Positions 6,001 to 11,991 of a DNA stretch of 15,540 bases are shown here, piece after piece (the stretch's first letter is position 1; each line of letters begins with the position of its first letter). The position numbers and the translations under genes were made by a program. Where the stretch lies: NCBI GenBank assembly GCA_001779955.1, contig MFES01000002.1, positions 2,843 to 18,382 of the forward strand, read 5' to 3'. The stretch comes from Candidatus Doudnabacteria bacterium RIFCSPHIGHO2_02_FULL_46_11. GTDB lineage: Bacteria > Patescibacteriota > Doudnabacteria > UBA920 > 2-02-FULL-46-11. A model generated the notes under the pieces. That model did no database searches and was not told the origin of the DNA. It saw only the letters and a program-made list of their open reading frames with translations.

Positions 6001-6471
6001 TTAACCCCACCTGGCCGCGGCCGAGATAATGTAGCCCATTAAGCCTAAAGCCAGGGCGGCAAGGGCAATAAATATTACAAGGCTTAAAAATGGACGGCGC
6101 AGATTGTTGAAATTTAGCTCTTCTTTACTTACAAATGACAGGAACACGGCGGTTAAGGCCAATGGCACAATAAACAGGAAAATATGCTCTTTAGCTTCCA
6201 TGGCCACGGCATGGGCCCAAGGCGCGGTGCCGGCCAGTATCTCCGGCTTTACCAGTTTTCCGTAATAGGTTACGTAATAATAGCCTCCTATAAGCCAAGA
6301 CATAACAAAACTTATCACGCCGCCTAAAGCGACCATTTTCAAGCGCCGCCGTTTTTCCGGATCGGCAATGATTTCACCGGCCAGCCATAAAAAAGAGTCT
6401 ATGCCAAGAATGGCAAAACCAAGATGCAGGCCAACAAGAACCGGTTTATTATTTAATATTTCCGCGATCAT
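6001..6471 (-). CDS. Four-helix membrane protein with conserved-looking His residues
   Basis: This 156-residue protein has predicted helices at about 10-31, 46-67, 94-115 and 127-150. His residues lie in or at the ends of helices: H16 (VGLHLGFAILGID), H87 (PWAHAVAMEAKEH) and H96. An aromatic loop GGYYYVTYYGKLVKPEILAG follows helix 2. Such His placement is seen in heme- or metal-binding membrane proteins, but I do not recognise the family. An ATG at 6471-6469 is the only good start; TATACT and TATAAT sequences 20-35 nt upstream could serve as promoter. It is followed closely by the gene at 5686-5994. Confidence 0.65.
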   Translation of the reverse strand: MIAEILNNKPVLVGLHLGFAILGIDSFLWLAGEIIADPEKRRRLKMVALGGVISFVMSWLIGGYYYVTYYGKLVKPEILAGTAPWAHAVAMEAKEHIFLFIVPLALTAVFLSFVSKEELNFNNLRRPFLSLVIFIALAALALGLMGYIISAAARWG

Positions 6472-6546
6472 ATTTTATTTCAGAACTAAGGAGTATATGG
6501 CTGATTATACCCTAACCATCAGGAAATTCCAAATTTATGTAAGTTA

Positions 6547-6924
6547 TCAAGTCGTCTGATAAGTCAGCAGAGCGAAAAGGGTGACTAGGGAAGAAAGAAC
6601 ATGCCACCAGCCGTGAGCGTATTTGCTTTTGTTTTGGGTGAAGTAGAAATAAAGTGCGATAATCGCGCTTAGTACTGCCAGATAGAAATAGGGAAAAGTA
6701 AACCGGCCTACGACAATTAGAATAGTGTTTGTAAACATTAACAGCCATGCTCCGGCTACGTCCAATTTTTCCAAATTTTTATTTTCAGATGAGTGGTAAA
6801 GATACGAGATGATTAGTACAAAAATTAATACTGCGCTTAGTGCATAAAATTTCCAAATAAATGAGATGGCCAAGGGAAACAAAAAAATGACTAAACTAAA
6901 AAGAGTGAAGGGTTTGGGGTTCAT
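6547..6924 (-). CDS. CREST-superfamily-like small membrane hydrolase candidate
   Basis: The protein is 125 residues if started at MNPKPF (6924). That start overlaps the stop of the upstream protease gene as ATGA (6921-6924), a usual sign of translational coupling. A longer frame from 6951 is possible. It is very hydrophobic, with about five helices. Polar residues sit where CREST enzymes (alkaline ceramidase, PAQR) keep their zinc site: S40-x3-H44 in SYLYH, D55 in LEKLDVAGA, and H104-x3-H108 in HGWWH. CREST proteins normally have seven helices and about 200 residues or more, so this would be a minimal version. The assignment rests on motif spacing only and needs a profile comparison. Confidence 0.5.
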   Translation of the reverse strand: MNPKPFTLFSLVIFLFPLAISFIWKFYALSAVLIFVLIISYLYHSSENKNLEKLDVAGAWLLMFTNTILIVVGRFTFPYFYLAVLSAIIALYFYFTQNKSKYAHGWWHVLSSLVTLFALLTYQTT

Positions 6925-7484
6925 AGGCCCGGAAAATAGATTTTTAAGCATATTACCAATAGTGTATGGAGTAAGATAGGAATCAGCAAGCTATTAGTAA
7001 GCACGAAAATCAAACCCAAAGAAATACCTGCCAAGCACACCAACGCTGCCAATGTCCAGTTCCAATCTTTAGGTTTTATTCCTCTTGCCCCATTTAGTAG
7101 GTGGACCCCTCCATATATTGCAGACGAAAATAGCAACGCAATCACAGCGGAGTCTGTCTTTATTTGAATAAGTTGTTGTATAACACCCCGAAAAATTATT
7201 TCTTCCGGTAAGGAGATTAATAAGATTGAATACACAACCAACCATACAACATAAGCTGGTCTTAACCGATTTTTTATTCTACTGGTGTTGAGCCATAAAC
7301 GTAATAGGTAAAAACTTGTAAAGGTTAGAATAATTATCAATGCTATTAACCCCAAATGCTCGGTGGGAAAATTAAAATGCAACAAATGCGGGGTATAAAT
7401 AAAAAACAGCGGAGTAGCTACAATGTATACTCCGATAATGAGTAAATGATATTTGGATAGGCCCAGCAGTTTTTTCAGGTTAAT
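6921..7484 (-). CDS. CPBP family intramembrane metalloprotease (Abi/CAAX-type)
   Basis: The core signature is clear: EEIIFRG (glutamates 94-95, R99), a His in YGGVHLLNG (H128), and a second His in PILLHTLLVI (H173), all within membrane helices. Numbering assumes a start at ATT 7484. The first orthodox start is TTG at 7385, giving 154 residues. The frame upstream of it is open to a stop at 7517-7515 and encodes a plausible first helix (KYHLLIIGVYIVATPLFFIY) with basic flanks, but has no ATG, GTG or TTG. Family members are usually near 200 residues, favouring the longer form. CPBP proteases cleave prenylated or membrane proteins, or act in bacteriocin self-protection; the substrate is unknown here. 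The gene overlaps the next one by 4 nt. Confidence 0.8.
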   Translation of the reverse strand: MNLKKLLGLSKYHLLIIGVYIVATPLFFIYTPHLLHFNFPTEHLGLIALIIILTFTSFYLLRLWLNTSRIKNRLRPAYVVWLVVYSILLISLPEEIIFRGVIQQLIQIKTDSAVIALLFSSAIYGGVHLLNGARGIKPKDWNWTLAALVCLAGISLGLIFVLTNSLLIPILLHTLLVICLKIYFPGL

Positions 7485-7504
7485 GACGTTTGGTTTTAAA
7501 CTTT

Positions 7505-7990
7505 TTAATTTTTTCTAACATAATTTTTAATGAGTTCCGCCACTTCGGCAGGTGATTTATCGGTATTATCAATTACCAAACCTATTTCACGAATAGCGTG
7601 TTTGCCTTTTCCATATTGTTCATGTATACGTTTTTCATCATCTTTCGAAAGTGTTCTGCCTCTATTTGTTAAAGCGGCTTTTATTTGAGGCTTCAAAGTA
7701 ATGGTATAAATTTCCGTCTTTGGATTTTTCAGGTTTCTAATTAAATAACTATGATCCCGCTTGCGTAAACAGTAGTCAATAATCACGTTAAATTTTTTAC
7801 TTACTAAGTTTTTGGTTATCAAAACAGCATTCTCTAAATTGATAGGGATCGTTTGTTCCAAGTTTAATCCAGGCAAGAACCAACGTAACGCATCAAGCTC
7901 AATGTGAGCTGTGCGTTTTAATTTTTTTGCGAGCAAATTTGAAGTCGTTGTCTTACCGGCGAATCTTGAGCCGTTGATGATTATTATCAT
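7505..7990 (-). CDS. P-loop NTPase, small-molecule or nucleoside kinase-like (AAA_17/33 type)
   Basis: This 161-residue protein begins with a textbook Walker A at residues 7-15 (GSRFAGKTT) directly after a beta strand. HIELDALRWFLPG follows, then a Walker B-like strand NVIIDYCL, and a lid-like basic region NRGRTLSKDDEKRIHEQY typical of adenylate/shikimate-kinase folds. The C-terminal NTDKSPAEVAELI matches the end of many such kinases (D/N-T at the adenine site, then an amphipathic helix). The substrate cannot be read from sequence; antibiotic phosphotransferases and nucleoside kinases are both in this group. A TATAAT box ends 6 nt before the ATG, so the mRNA is probably leaderless. The gene is divergent from pyrD. 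Confidence 0.75.
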   Translation of the reverse strand: MIIIINGSRFAGKTTTSNLLAKKLKRTAHIELDALRWFLPGLNLEQTIPINLENAVLITKNLVSKKFNVIIDYCLRKRDHSYLIRNLKNPKTEIYTITLKPQIKAALTNRGRTLSKDDEKRIHEQYGKGKHAIREIGLVIDNTDKSPAEVAELIKNYVRKN

Positions 7991-7996
7991 GTATTT

Positions 7997-8025
7997 ATTA
8001 TAAGCTTGTCTGTGCAGACAGGCAA
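7997..8025 (-). promoter_or_regulatory. Promoter of the P-loop kinase gene, with a palindrome in the spacer
   Basis: TTGCCT (8025-8020), 17 nt, TATAAT (8002-7997), then 6 nt to the ATG. The spacer overlaps a near-perfect hairpin, GCTTGTCTG (8004-8012) with CAGACAGGC (8015-8023). The hairpin could be an operator or one of the small palindromic repeats seen elsewhere in the window. Confidence 0.6.
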
Positions 8026-8068
8026 AAAACTGTTTCCTATCCGCTAAACATGATTTTTTATGCTGGGC

Positions 8069-8097
8069 TTGCTAGCCGGGCAGGGATGTTATTTAAT
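8069..8097 (+). promoter_or_regulatory. pyrD promoter, leaderless geometry
   Basis: TTGCTA (8069-8074), 17 nt, TTTAAT (8092-8097), then 6 nt to the ATG at 8104. No SD is present, in keeping with leaderless translation. Confidence 0.5.
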
Positions 8098-8103
8098 TAA
8101 AGC

Positions 8104-9234
8104 ATGAAAGATCTAATTAGCCTGCGCAACTCAATTGAAAAGTTTTTATACAAAAATTTTCTTAAAAATATATTTTTCCAAATGGATCCGGAATACGTTC
8201 ATGATCGCATGACCGAAACCGGCGTAATGCTTGGTAAATTTAGGTTGGGTCAAAGTTTAACCAAAGCGATGTTTAGGTTTAGCCATCCGGCCCTAGAACA
8301 GACAGTCGCCGGAATTAAATTCAATAACCCCATAGGCTTGGCGGCCGGTTTTGACAAGAATGGGCTGTTGACTCAAATCTTGCCGGCGGTCGGCTTTGGT
8401 TTTGAAGAAATAGGCTCTGCAACCGGCGAACCTTGCTCGGGTAATTTAGGCAAGCGCCTTTGGCGCTTGAAAGATTCGCAAAGCCTTTTAGTCTATTACG
8501 GCCTGAAGAACGACGGTTGCGAGGTTATCGCCAACCGTTTAGAAAACTTGGCATACGATTTCCCAATAGGCATTAGTTTGGCTAAAACCAACAACCGGGA
8601 AACGGTTGACGAGTCAAAAGGCATTGCCGATTACCTCAAAGCCTATCTGACTTTTAGTAAGCAGAACATCGGCGATTACTTTACGCTTAATATCAGCTGT
8701 CCCAACACTTTCGGCGGCGAACCTTTTACCGAGCCAAATAGGCTTGATCGGTTGTTGGCGGCGATTAGAGAAAATGATTTGCACACGCGTAAACCGATTT
8801 TTCTTAAGCTTCCGGCCGAGCTTCATTTTAATCTCGTTGATGAGATAATTGAACTCGCCGTAAAATACCGGTTAGCGGGTTTTATCTGCACGAACTTGGC
8901 AAAAAACCGCGCCAATCCCAAAATTAAAGACCAAAATTTTCCGGCGGTCGGGGGCATGAGCGGCAAGGTGGTACAGGAATTATCCGACAATCTGATAAGC
9001 TATATTTACAAAAAATGCGGCCAGGAATTTGTAATAATCGGCTGCGGCGGCATTTTTACTGCTGACGATGCCTATAAAAAAATAAAAAAAGGGGCAACTT
9101 TGCTCCAAATGATTACAGGTATGGTTTTTGAAGGCCCCCAGGTTGTTTCTGAAATAAACTGGGGCTTGGTTAAGTTACTCCAAAAAGACGGCTATACCCA
9201 TATTTCTAAAGCGATTGGCACAGGAATTTTGTAA
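8104..9234 (+). CDS. pyrD: Dihydroorotate dehydrogenase (quinone-type architecture)
   Basis: This 376-residue FMN enzyme oxidises dihydroorotate to orotate in pyrimidine synthesis. An N-terminal amphipathic segment (residues 1-27) precedes DPEYVHD, the layout of class 2, membrane-associated, quinone-linked enzymes. FMN and substrate motifs are NNPIGLAAGFDKNG (74-87, K85), FLKLPAE (233-239), CTNLAKNR, and the phosphate-binding GCGGIFTADDAY with LLQMITGMVFEGP. The catalytic loop reads NISCPNTFGG, with Cys199 where class 2 enzymes have Ser; Cys is the class 1 base. The enzyme therefore combines a class 2 frame with a class 1 catalytic residue. No other pyrimidine genes are adjacent. Confidence 0.9.
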   Translation: MKDLISLRNSIEKFLYKNFLKNIFFQMDPEYVHDRMTETGVMLGKFRLGQSLTKAMFRFSHPALEQTVAGIKFNNPIGLAAGFDKNGLLTQILPAVGFGFEEIGSATGEPCSGNLGKRLWRLKDSQSLLVYYGLKNDGCEVIANRLENLAYDFPIGISLAKTNNRETVDESKGIADYLKAYLTFSKQNIGDYFTLNISCPNTFGGEPFTEPNRLDRLLAAIRENDLHTRKPIFLKLPAELHFNLVDEIIELAVKYRLAGFICTNLAKNRANPKIKDQNFPAVGGMSGKVVQELSDNLISYIYKKCGQEFVIIGCGGIFTADDAYKKIKKGATLLQMITGMVFEGPQVVSEINWGLVKLLQKDGYTHISKAIGTGIL

Positions 9235-9259
9235 AAAATATATCGATCTCGTAAGTCGT

Positions 9260-9265
9260 TATAAT
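9260..9265 (+). promoter_or_regulatory. -10 box upstream of the YdeI-like gene
   Basis: TATAAT lies in the context GTTATAATACAGG (9258-9270). The same 13-nt sequence occurs upstream of VKOR (13164-13176), suggesting a recurring promoter form. The -35 is poor, and about 60 nt of leader would precede the ATG at 9330. Confidence 0.5.
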
Positions 9266-9329
9266 ACAGGTGGCATTTCGAGCCCGCGCCACTCCCGGTA
9301 CTGTTTATTTTTTGTTAAATTATTGGTAT

Positions 9330-9575
9330 ATGGCTAAAAAAGAAGCGGCACACCGCCTGCCGGCTGATTTAAAAAAGGTGATTGTCTCTGCCCCCAAGGC
9401 CCAAGCGGTCTGGGAAGATATTACCCCGCTTGCGCGTAATGAGTGGATTTGCTGGGTTGAGACAGCCAAGCATTTAGAAACAAGAAACCGCCGGATTGAG
9501 AGGGTGCGCGATGAGCTTATCCAAGGAATGCGCCGGCCTTGTTGCTGGGCCGGCTGTAAGCATCGTTCCAAATAA
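9330..9575 (+). CDS. YdeI/OmpD-associated family small protein
   Basis: This 81-residue protein starts at MAKKEAAHRLPADL; an in-frame extension upstream to 9270 has no RBS and is not protein-like. The core PLARNEWICWVETAKHLETR, then RRIERVRDELIQG, matches the C-terminal helical domain of YdeI/OmdA-type proteins, usually found at the end of about 190-residue proteins. This is thus a stand-alone domain. The C-terminus RRPCCWAGCKHR has three Cys and one His, which may bind a metal. Family members have been linked to bacteriocin protection and stress, but the molecular role is unknown. It ends in a bidirectional terminator. Confidence 0.8.
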   Translation: MAKKEAAHRLPADLKKVIVSAPKAQAVWEDITPLARNEWICWVETAKHLETRNRRIERVRDELIQGMRRPCCWAGCKHRSK

Positions 9576-9607
9576 AAAAATTCTTACTGTTTAGTAAGAA
9601 TTTTTTT
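9574..9607. terminator. Bidirectional intrinsic terminator
   Basis: TTCTTACT (9581-9588), loop GTTT, AGTAAGAA (9593-9600), flanked by seven A (9574-9580) and seven T (9601-9607). It has a T-run on both strands and serves the converging genes at 9330-9575 and 9606-10196. Confidence 0.92.
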
Positions 9608-10196
9608 ATAGCCATCCTAAATTCAGGCGTTTTCTATATATTGAAATAATTAGCAATACGTTGGCAACTAATAGGTAAATTTGGAAGGCTGAATTTTCTA
9701 TGTTCCAAACCTGAATCGACGGAAGGACTAATAACGTGCTTAAAAGACTCATGATATAGGTGAATCCGGTTTCGGTTTCGGGGTGAGCCCAAGCTTTGCG
9801 CAGGGTAGGAAGTAGGGCAAATCCATCTCCCAGAGCGGCTAAAAGAATGGCCATACGAGGAAGATCAGCGATAAGCCAGATGCCTAAAGCTATAAGGGCG
9901 CATGCCCCGCACAGGAAATCGAACAACGTTAATTTCCAGTAACTTTGAGGATTGACAAATGAGCTCGCCAAAATCAACAGTGGCAAGAATCCGGCTAGAA
10001 AAATACGGGTAGTTACCCATAAATCCGCGCCTGCAGAAATAGCGGCCGCAGTACCAACCAGGGGAGCTAAGGCCCACATTGACCAAGATACTCGATTAGG
10101 TTTGGTTTTGCCTTTTATCGTGTCTCGGATATACGCCGAGGCTCCAGTGATAGTTATGGCGACACTTAAGACAATCAGCCAATGTTCGTAGGACAT
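9606..10196 (-). CDS. Multi-helix membrane protein, PQ-loop/SWEET-like repeats possible
   Basis: This 196-residue protein has six to seven hydrophobic segments. Two similar units can be seen: SAYIRDTIKGKTKPNRVSWS with MWALAP after it (about 20-46), and FALLPTLRKAWAHPETETG with FTYIMSLLST after it (about 126-154). In each, a helix ends in a short basic loop with Pro followed by a helix rich in Ser and aromatic residues, as in PQ-loop/SemiSWEET transporters. I offer that only as a weak likeness; the substrate is unknown. TATACT ends 6 nt before the ATG, so the mRNA is probably leaderless. It ends in the terminator shared with the YdeI-like gene. Confidence 0.7.
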   Translation of the reverse strand: MSYEHWLIVLSVAITITGASAYIRDTIKGKTKPNRVSWSMWALAPLVGTAAAISAGADLWVTTRIFLAGFLPLLILASSFVNPQSYWKLTLFDFLCGACALIALGIWLIADLPRMAILLAALGDGFALLPTLRKAWAHPETETGFTYIMSLLSTLLVLPSIQVWNIENSAFQIYLLVANVLLIISIYRKRLNLGWL

Positions 10197-10202
10197 AAAT
10201 CA

Positions 10203-10231
10203 AGTATAAACAAAAAACATCTGCTTTCACA
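10203..10231 (-). promoter_or_regulatory. Promoter of the 9606-10196 membrane protein gene
   Basis: TATACT (10208-10203) is 6 nt from the ATG at 10196. A weak -35 (TGTGAA, 10231-10226) is 17 nt upstream. The geometry implies a leaderless mRNA. Confidence 0.45.
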
Positions 10232-10259
10232 GACGGCCCTTTTATTAGATGGTCGGGCA

Positions 10260-10288
10260 TTGTATAGCCTAAAAAAAAATGATAAACT
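10260..10288 (+). promoter_or_regulatory. Promoter of the GC-rich orphan gene
   Basis: TTGTAT (10260-10265), 17 nt with an A-run, TAAACT (10283-10288). About 65 nt of leader follow. The leader ends with CCCC (10346-10349), AGGGA, GGGG (10355-10358), so the strong SD is partly complementary to a segment just before it. Confidence 0.5.
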
Positions 10289-10360
10289 ATCGCTAACTCA
10301 CAATCAGGACGCAAACTGCAAACTGCGGTAAGCATTCCTGAACAACCCCAGGGAGGGGAC

Positions 10361-10882
10361 ATGATACAGTCAACACAGACGGTGCCTCAGCTGTCGAGCG
10401 CTGTGATCCCCGCCGTGCGGGGTGAGTTCTATAGCTACAGCGCCCAGTTTACGCTCGATACGCCGCTCTACTGCATGCTGAAGTGCAAGGCAAACAAGAG
10501 CAGGCCGGTCGGGGAGTGCGACTTGCTCGCCGGCGAGGTCGACCTGGTCTTCGTGTTCGGGGACGATGGCCTGCGGATGTGTTCGGCGGACTCCCAGTTC
10601 GCGGCTCCGCTTATTGGCCGGATCAAGCCGGCGATGCGCAACCCTACATGGATCTCGCCGACCAATCTGTCCAACCCGGCCTTCGAGCAGTTCCGCGAGC
10701 GGAGGGACGGTCGGTTCCTGGCCGGCTACTGCAACGCGCAGGCGCAGTCGGCGCAGGCGGTCACGCTCATGTGGGGAGCGATCTACGCCATCAAGACGAG
10801 GTCCGGCAAGTACGGCCTCATCCGTGTGACGGAAATCACCGCCTCGTCGGTCTGCATCGACGCGTGCCATATCCTGCTGTGA
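10361..10882 (+). CDS. GC-rich orphan gene, unknown function
   Basis: This 173-residue protein is not recognised. Its DNA is clearly richer in G+C than its neighbours and uses many G/C-ending codons, so it probably has a different origin. It has no membrane helix or signal peptide. Seven Cys (38, 42, 53, 74, 124, 165, 169) include the pairs C38-x3-C42 and C165-x3-C169, which could bind metal. Visible motifs are DLVFVFGDDGLRMCSADSQF, WISPTNLSNPAFEQFRER, and a C-terminal AIKTRSGKYGLIRVTEI that looks like a beta hairpin. An SD (GGGAGGGG) lies 2 nt before the ATG. It has its own promoter and a 13-bp terminator, so it is a self-contained unit. Other frames through this GC-rich DNA are shadows. Confidence 0.75.
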   Translation: MIQSTQTVPQLSSAVIPAVRGEFYSYSAQFTLDTPLYCMLKCKANKSRPVGECDLLAGEVDLVFVFGDDGLRMCSADSQFAAPLIGRIKPAMRNPTWISPTNLSNPAFEQFRERRDGRFLAGYCNAQAQSAQAVTLMWGAIYAIKTRSGKYGLIRVTEITASSVCIDACHILL

Positions 10883-10901
10883 CGACTTCGTGCTGGCTTT
10901 C

Positions 10902-10938
10902 TGCCGCCAGGGCCACTAGGCTCTGGCGGCATTCGTTT
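10902..10938 (+). terminator. Terminator of the GC-rich orphan gene
   Basis: TGCCGCCAGGGCC (10902-10914), loop ACTA, GGCTCTGGCGGCA (10919-10931) form 13 pairs with one G-U. TTCGTTT follows. Confidence 0.85.
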
Positions 10939-10964
10939 GTAGAGGGTTGTAGAGGGGATTAGAA

Positions 10965-11219
10965 TTAATATAGTTCAGAATGTGTACCGATAATCATAAA
11001 TATAATTAAATCGTCCTTTTCTTCGAACAGGGCACGGTAATCACCAGTGATATTGATGCTTCGCCACTTTGGGTACGCCGTTGATACGGAATGGTTATTT
11101 AGTACTGGATCAAACTTATCTTCAATAAATACTTTTAGTCTTTTGAAAAATTGTTTTTGTACTTTTGGAGGCAATTTATTGAACTGTTTTTTGAAGTTTT
11201 TATGAAAACTTACTACCAT
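10965..11219 (-). CDS. RelE/ParE-superfamily toxin (YafQ-like)
   Basis: This 84-residue basic protein follows the RelE fold order: FHKNFKKQFNKLPPKVQKQF helix, FIEDKFDPVLNNHSV linker, YPKWRSINITGDYRALFEE sheet with the conserved Arg, and a C-terminal IFMIIGTHSELY. The GTHSELY ending is typical of YafQ-type ribosome-dependent mRNA endonucleases. In that family His and the Arg of GDYRALF contribute to activity. It starts 1 nt after the antitoxin stop, so the two are one operon with the antitoxin first. The pair is probably a stress or maintenance module. Confidence 0.85.
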   Translation of the reverse strand: MVVSFHKNFKKQFNKLPPKVQKQFFKRLKVFIEDKFDPVLNNHSVSTAYPKWRSINITGDYRALFEEKDDLIIFMIIGTHSELY

Positions 11220-11220
11220 A

Positions 11221-11490
11221 TTATTTTTTTAGGTAACTTTTCATTTCAGCTACAGATTGAAACCGGGGAGAGAGATTTTTACCCCCAGCGATGTCTTTAG
11301 ATATTTTTACAAGCTCTCGTTGGTTTTTGGCATTCAAAGGTTCTACTAACCCAATTTCAAGGTGACCTTCCACAAAAGCCTTAGTAGCAAATTTAAGTAC
11401 TGAAGCAAAGGGTAAGCCATTCCTCTGGGCCTTTTTCATGGCCCGGTTCTTAAGTTTTTTGTCGATCTTAAAAATTACTTGAGTAATCAT
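11221..11490 (-). CDS. RelB/DinJ-type antitoxin
   Basis: This 89-residue protein has an N-terminal ribbon-helix-helix (TQVIFKIDKKLKNRAMKKAQ, then GLPFASVLKFATKAFVEG) for DNA binding. A charged C-terminal half ending in SVAEMKSYLKK would wrap and neutralise the toxin encoded directly downstream. Like most such antitoxins it should repress its own operon; a perfect AT-rich palindrome lies in the promoter region. The start is ATG 11490-11488 without a good SD. Confidence is high for the pair, lower for the exact subfamily. Confidence 0.82.
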   Translation of the reverse strand: MITQVIFKIDKKLKNRAMKKAQRNGLPFASVLKFATKAFVEGHLEIGLVEPLNAKNQRELVKISKDIAGGKNLSPRFQSVAEMKSYLKK

Positions 11491-11520
11491 ATATTCAATC
11501 TTAATTATAGTATATCTATA

Positions 11521-11546
11521 ATATATCTTTAAGATATATATGTCGA
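11521..11546 (-). promoter_or_regulatory. Toxin-antitoxin promoter and palindromic operator
   Basis: ATATATCTT (11521-11529), T, AAGATATAT (11531-11539) is a perfect inverted repeat. TCGACA (11546-11541) could be the -35 with TATTAT 17 nt on, placing the palindrome in the spacer where antitoxin binding would block transcription. Other -10-like sequences (TATAAT) lie closer to the gene, so the exact promoter is uncertain. Confidence 0.5.
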
Positions 11547-11593
11547 ATACCCTGAAATAACAAAAAACACTAGTTTCGCTAATGTCATTTGTT

Positions 11594-11736
11594 TGGCTCG
11601 GGGGGTGGGAATCTCACCTCGGCCTGTCCGCTGGCTGGCGGATCGCGGCCTCGCTAGAAACCACTCGGTTTCTAGTATTTTCTTCCAACGGAGAAACTTC
11701 CGTTTCTCCGACCCTCTTCACGTTCGAATCCCACCC
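11594..11736 (-). pseudogene. Broken tRNA-Asn 3' end with a cluster of three hairpins in the T-loop position
   Basis: The 17 nt TGGCTCGGGGGGTGGGA at 11594-11610 repeat the 3' end of the intact tRNA-Asn (11778-11794), including CCA, discriminator, acceptor strand and T-stem. The copy then breaks off at the T-loop. A 112-nt stretch follows with three hairpins: TCCGC/GCGGA (11627-11642), CTAGAAACC/GGTTTCTAG (about 11654-11675) and CGGAGAAAC/GTTTCTCCG (about 11689-11710). TTCGAA, then TCCCACCC (11729-11736), ends the stretch and can pair with GGGTGGGA (11603-11610). It thus folds on paper as a closed multi-branch structure. Whether it is RNA or only decayed repeat DNA is open. Confidence 0.6.
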
Positions 11737-11742
11737 AGAAAT

Positions 11743-11776
11743 AAAAAGCTTCCCATCTGACGATGAGAAACTTTTT
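11743..11776 (-). terminator. Terminator of the tRNA-Asn gene
   Basis: Two 15-nt arms (11743-11757 and 11762-11776) pair fully, with two G-U pairs, around a 4-nt loop. On the minus strand the hairpin ends in TTTTTATTT, 2 nt after the encoded CCA. Confidence 0.85.
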
Positions 11777-11777
11777 A

Positions 11778-11852
11778 TGGCTCGGGGGGTGGGATTCGAA
11801 CCCACAACCAATCGATTAACAGTCGATTGCTCTGCCGTTGAGCTACCCCCGA
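11778..11852 (-). tRNA. tRNA-Asn (anticodon GUU), CCA end encoded
   Basis: The cloverleaf is complete on the minus strand: acceptor TCGGGGG/CCCCCGA, D arm GCTC-AACGGCA-GAGC, anticodon arm ATCGA-CTGTTAA-TCGAT with anticodon GTT, 5-nt variable loop, T arm GTGGG-TTCGAAT-CCCAC, discriminator G, then CCA (11780-11778). The body is 72 nt (11781-11852). A strong terminator follows. Pieces of the same tRNA occur on both sides, at 11594-11610, 11978-11991 and 12235-12398. The often mis-annotated opposite-strand frame ending in SAVELPP is an artefact of this gene. Confidence 0.97.
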
Positions 11853-11991
11853 ACGAAGCTCGGTGAGTGAGGGTGGTGGCGAAAGCTACTGCGCCTTGGG
11901 GCTCCTAAGAGTGCCGGTGGGCACATCCTCTCGCAGCAGGCTCGCCCTGGTTCGCCGAGTTAGACTTGGCGACGACCCTACCCCCGAACGA
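11853..11991 (-). repeat. Insert bounded by copies of the tRNA-Asn 5' end
   Basis: The 14 nt CTACCCCCGAACGA occur at 11843-11856 (5' end of the tRNA) and again at 11978-11991, as a direct repeat bracketing about 121 nt. The inserted stretch contains hairpins, for example GTGCC/GGCAC (11911-11924) and TCGCC/GGCGA (about 11952-11972). It also holds a 13-nt block CGCCTTGGGGCTC (11892-11904) that recurs at 12312-12324 beside another broken tRNA copy. No convincing gene is present. It looks like a structured element inserted at the tRNA 5' end with target duplication. Confidence 0.55.

Noticed and set aside
8004..8023. Terminator between the P-loop kinase and pyrD genes
   Set aside because: The genes are divergent, no T-run follows the hairpin in a useful direction, and it lies within the kinase promoter spacer.
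10370..10962. Several long alternative frames on both strands of the GC-rich gene
   Set aside because: They arise because high G+C removes stop codons. Only the frame at 10361-10882 has a promoter, SD and terminator in register, and it has balanced protein composition.
11594..11794. Integrative-element attachment sites (attL/attR) at the tRNA 3' end
   Set aside because: The 17-nt direct repeat is of the right kind, but only 184 nt separate the copies and no integrase is present. The broken-tRNA reading explains more of the sequence.
11582..11866. Protein-coding frame across the tRNA-Asn region
   Set aside because: It translates antisense tRNA sequence (GVGFEPTTNRL type), a well-known artefact.
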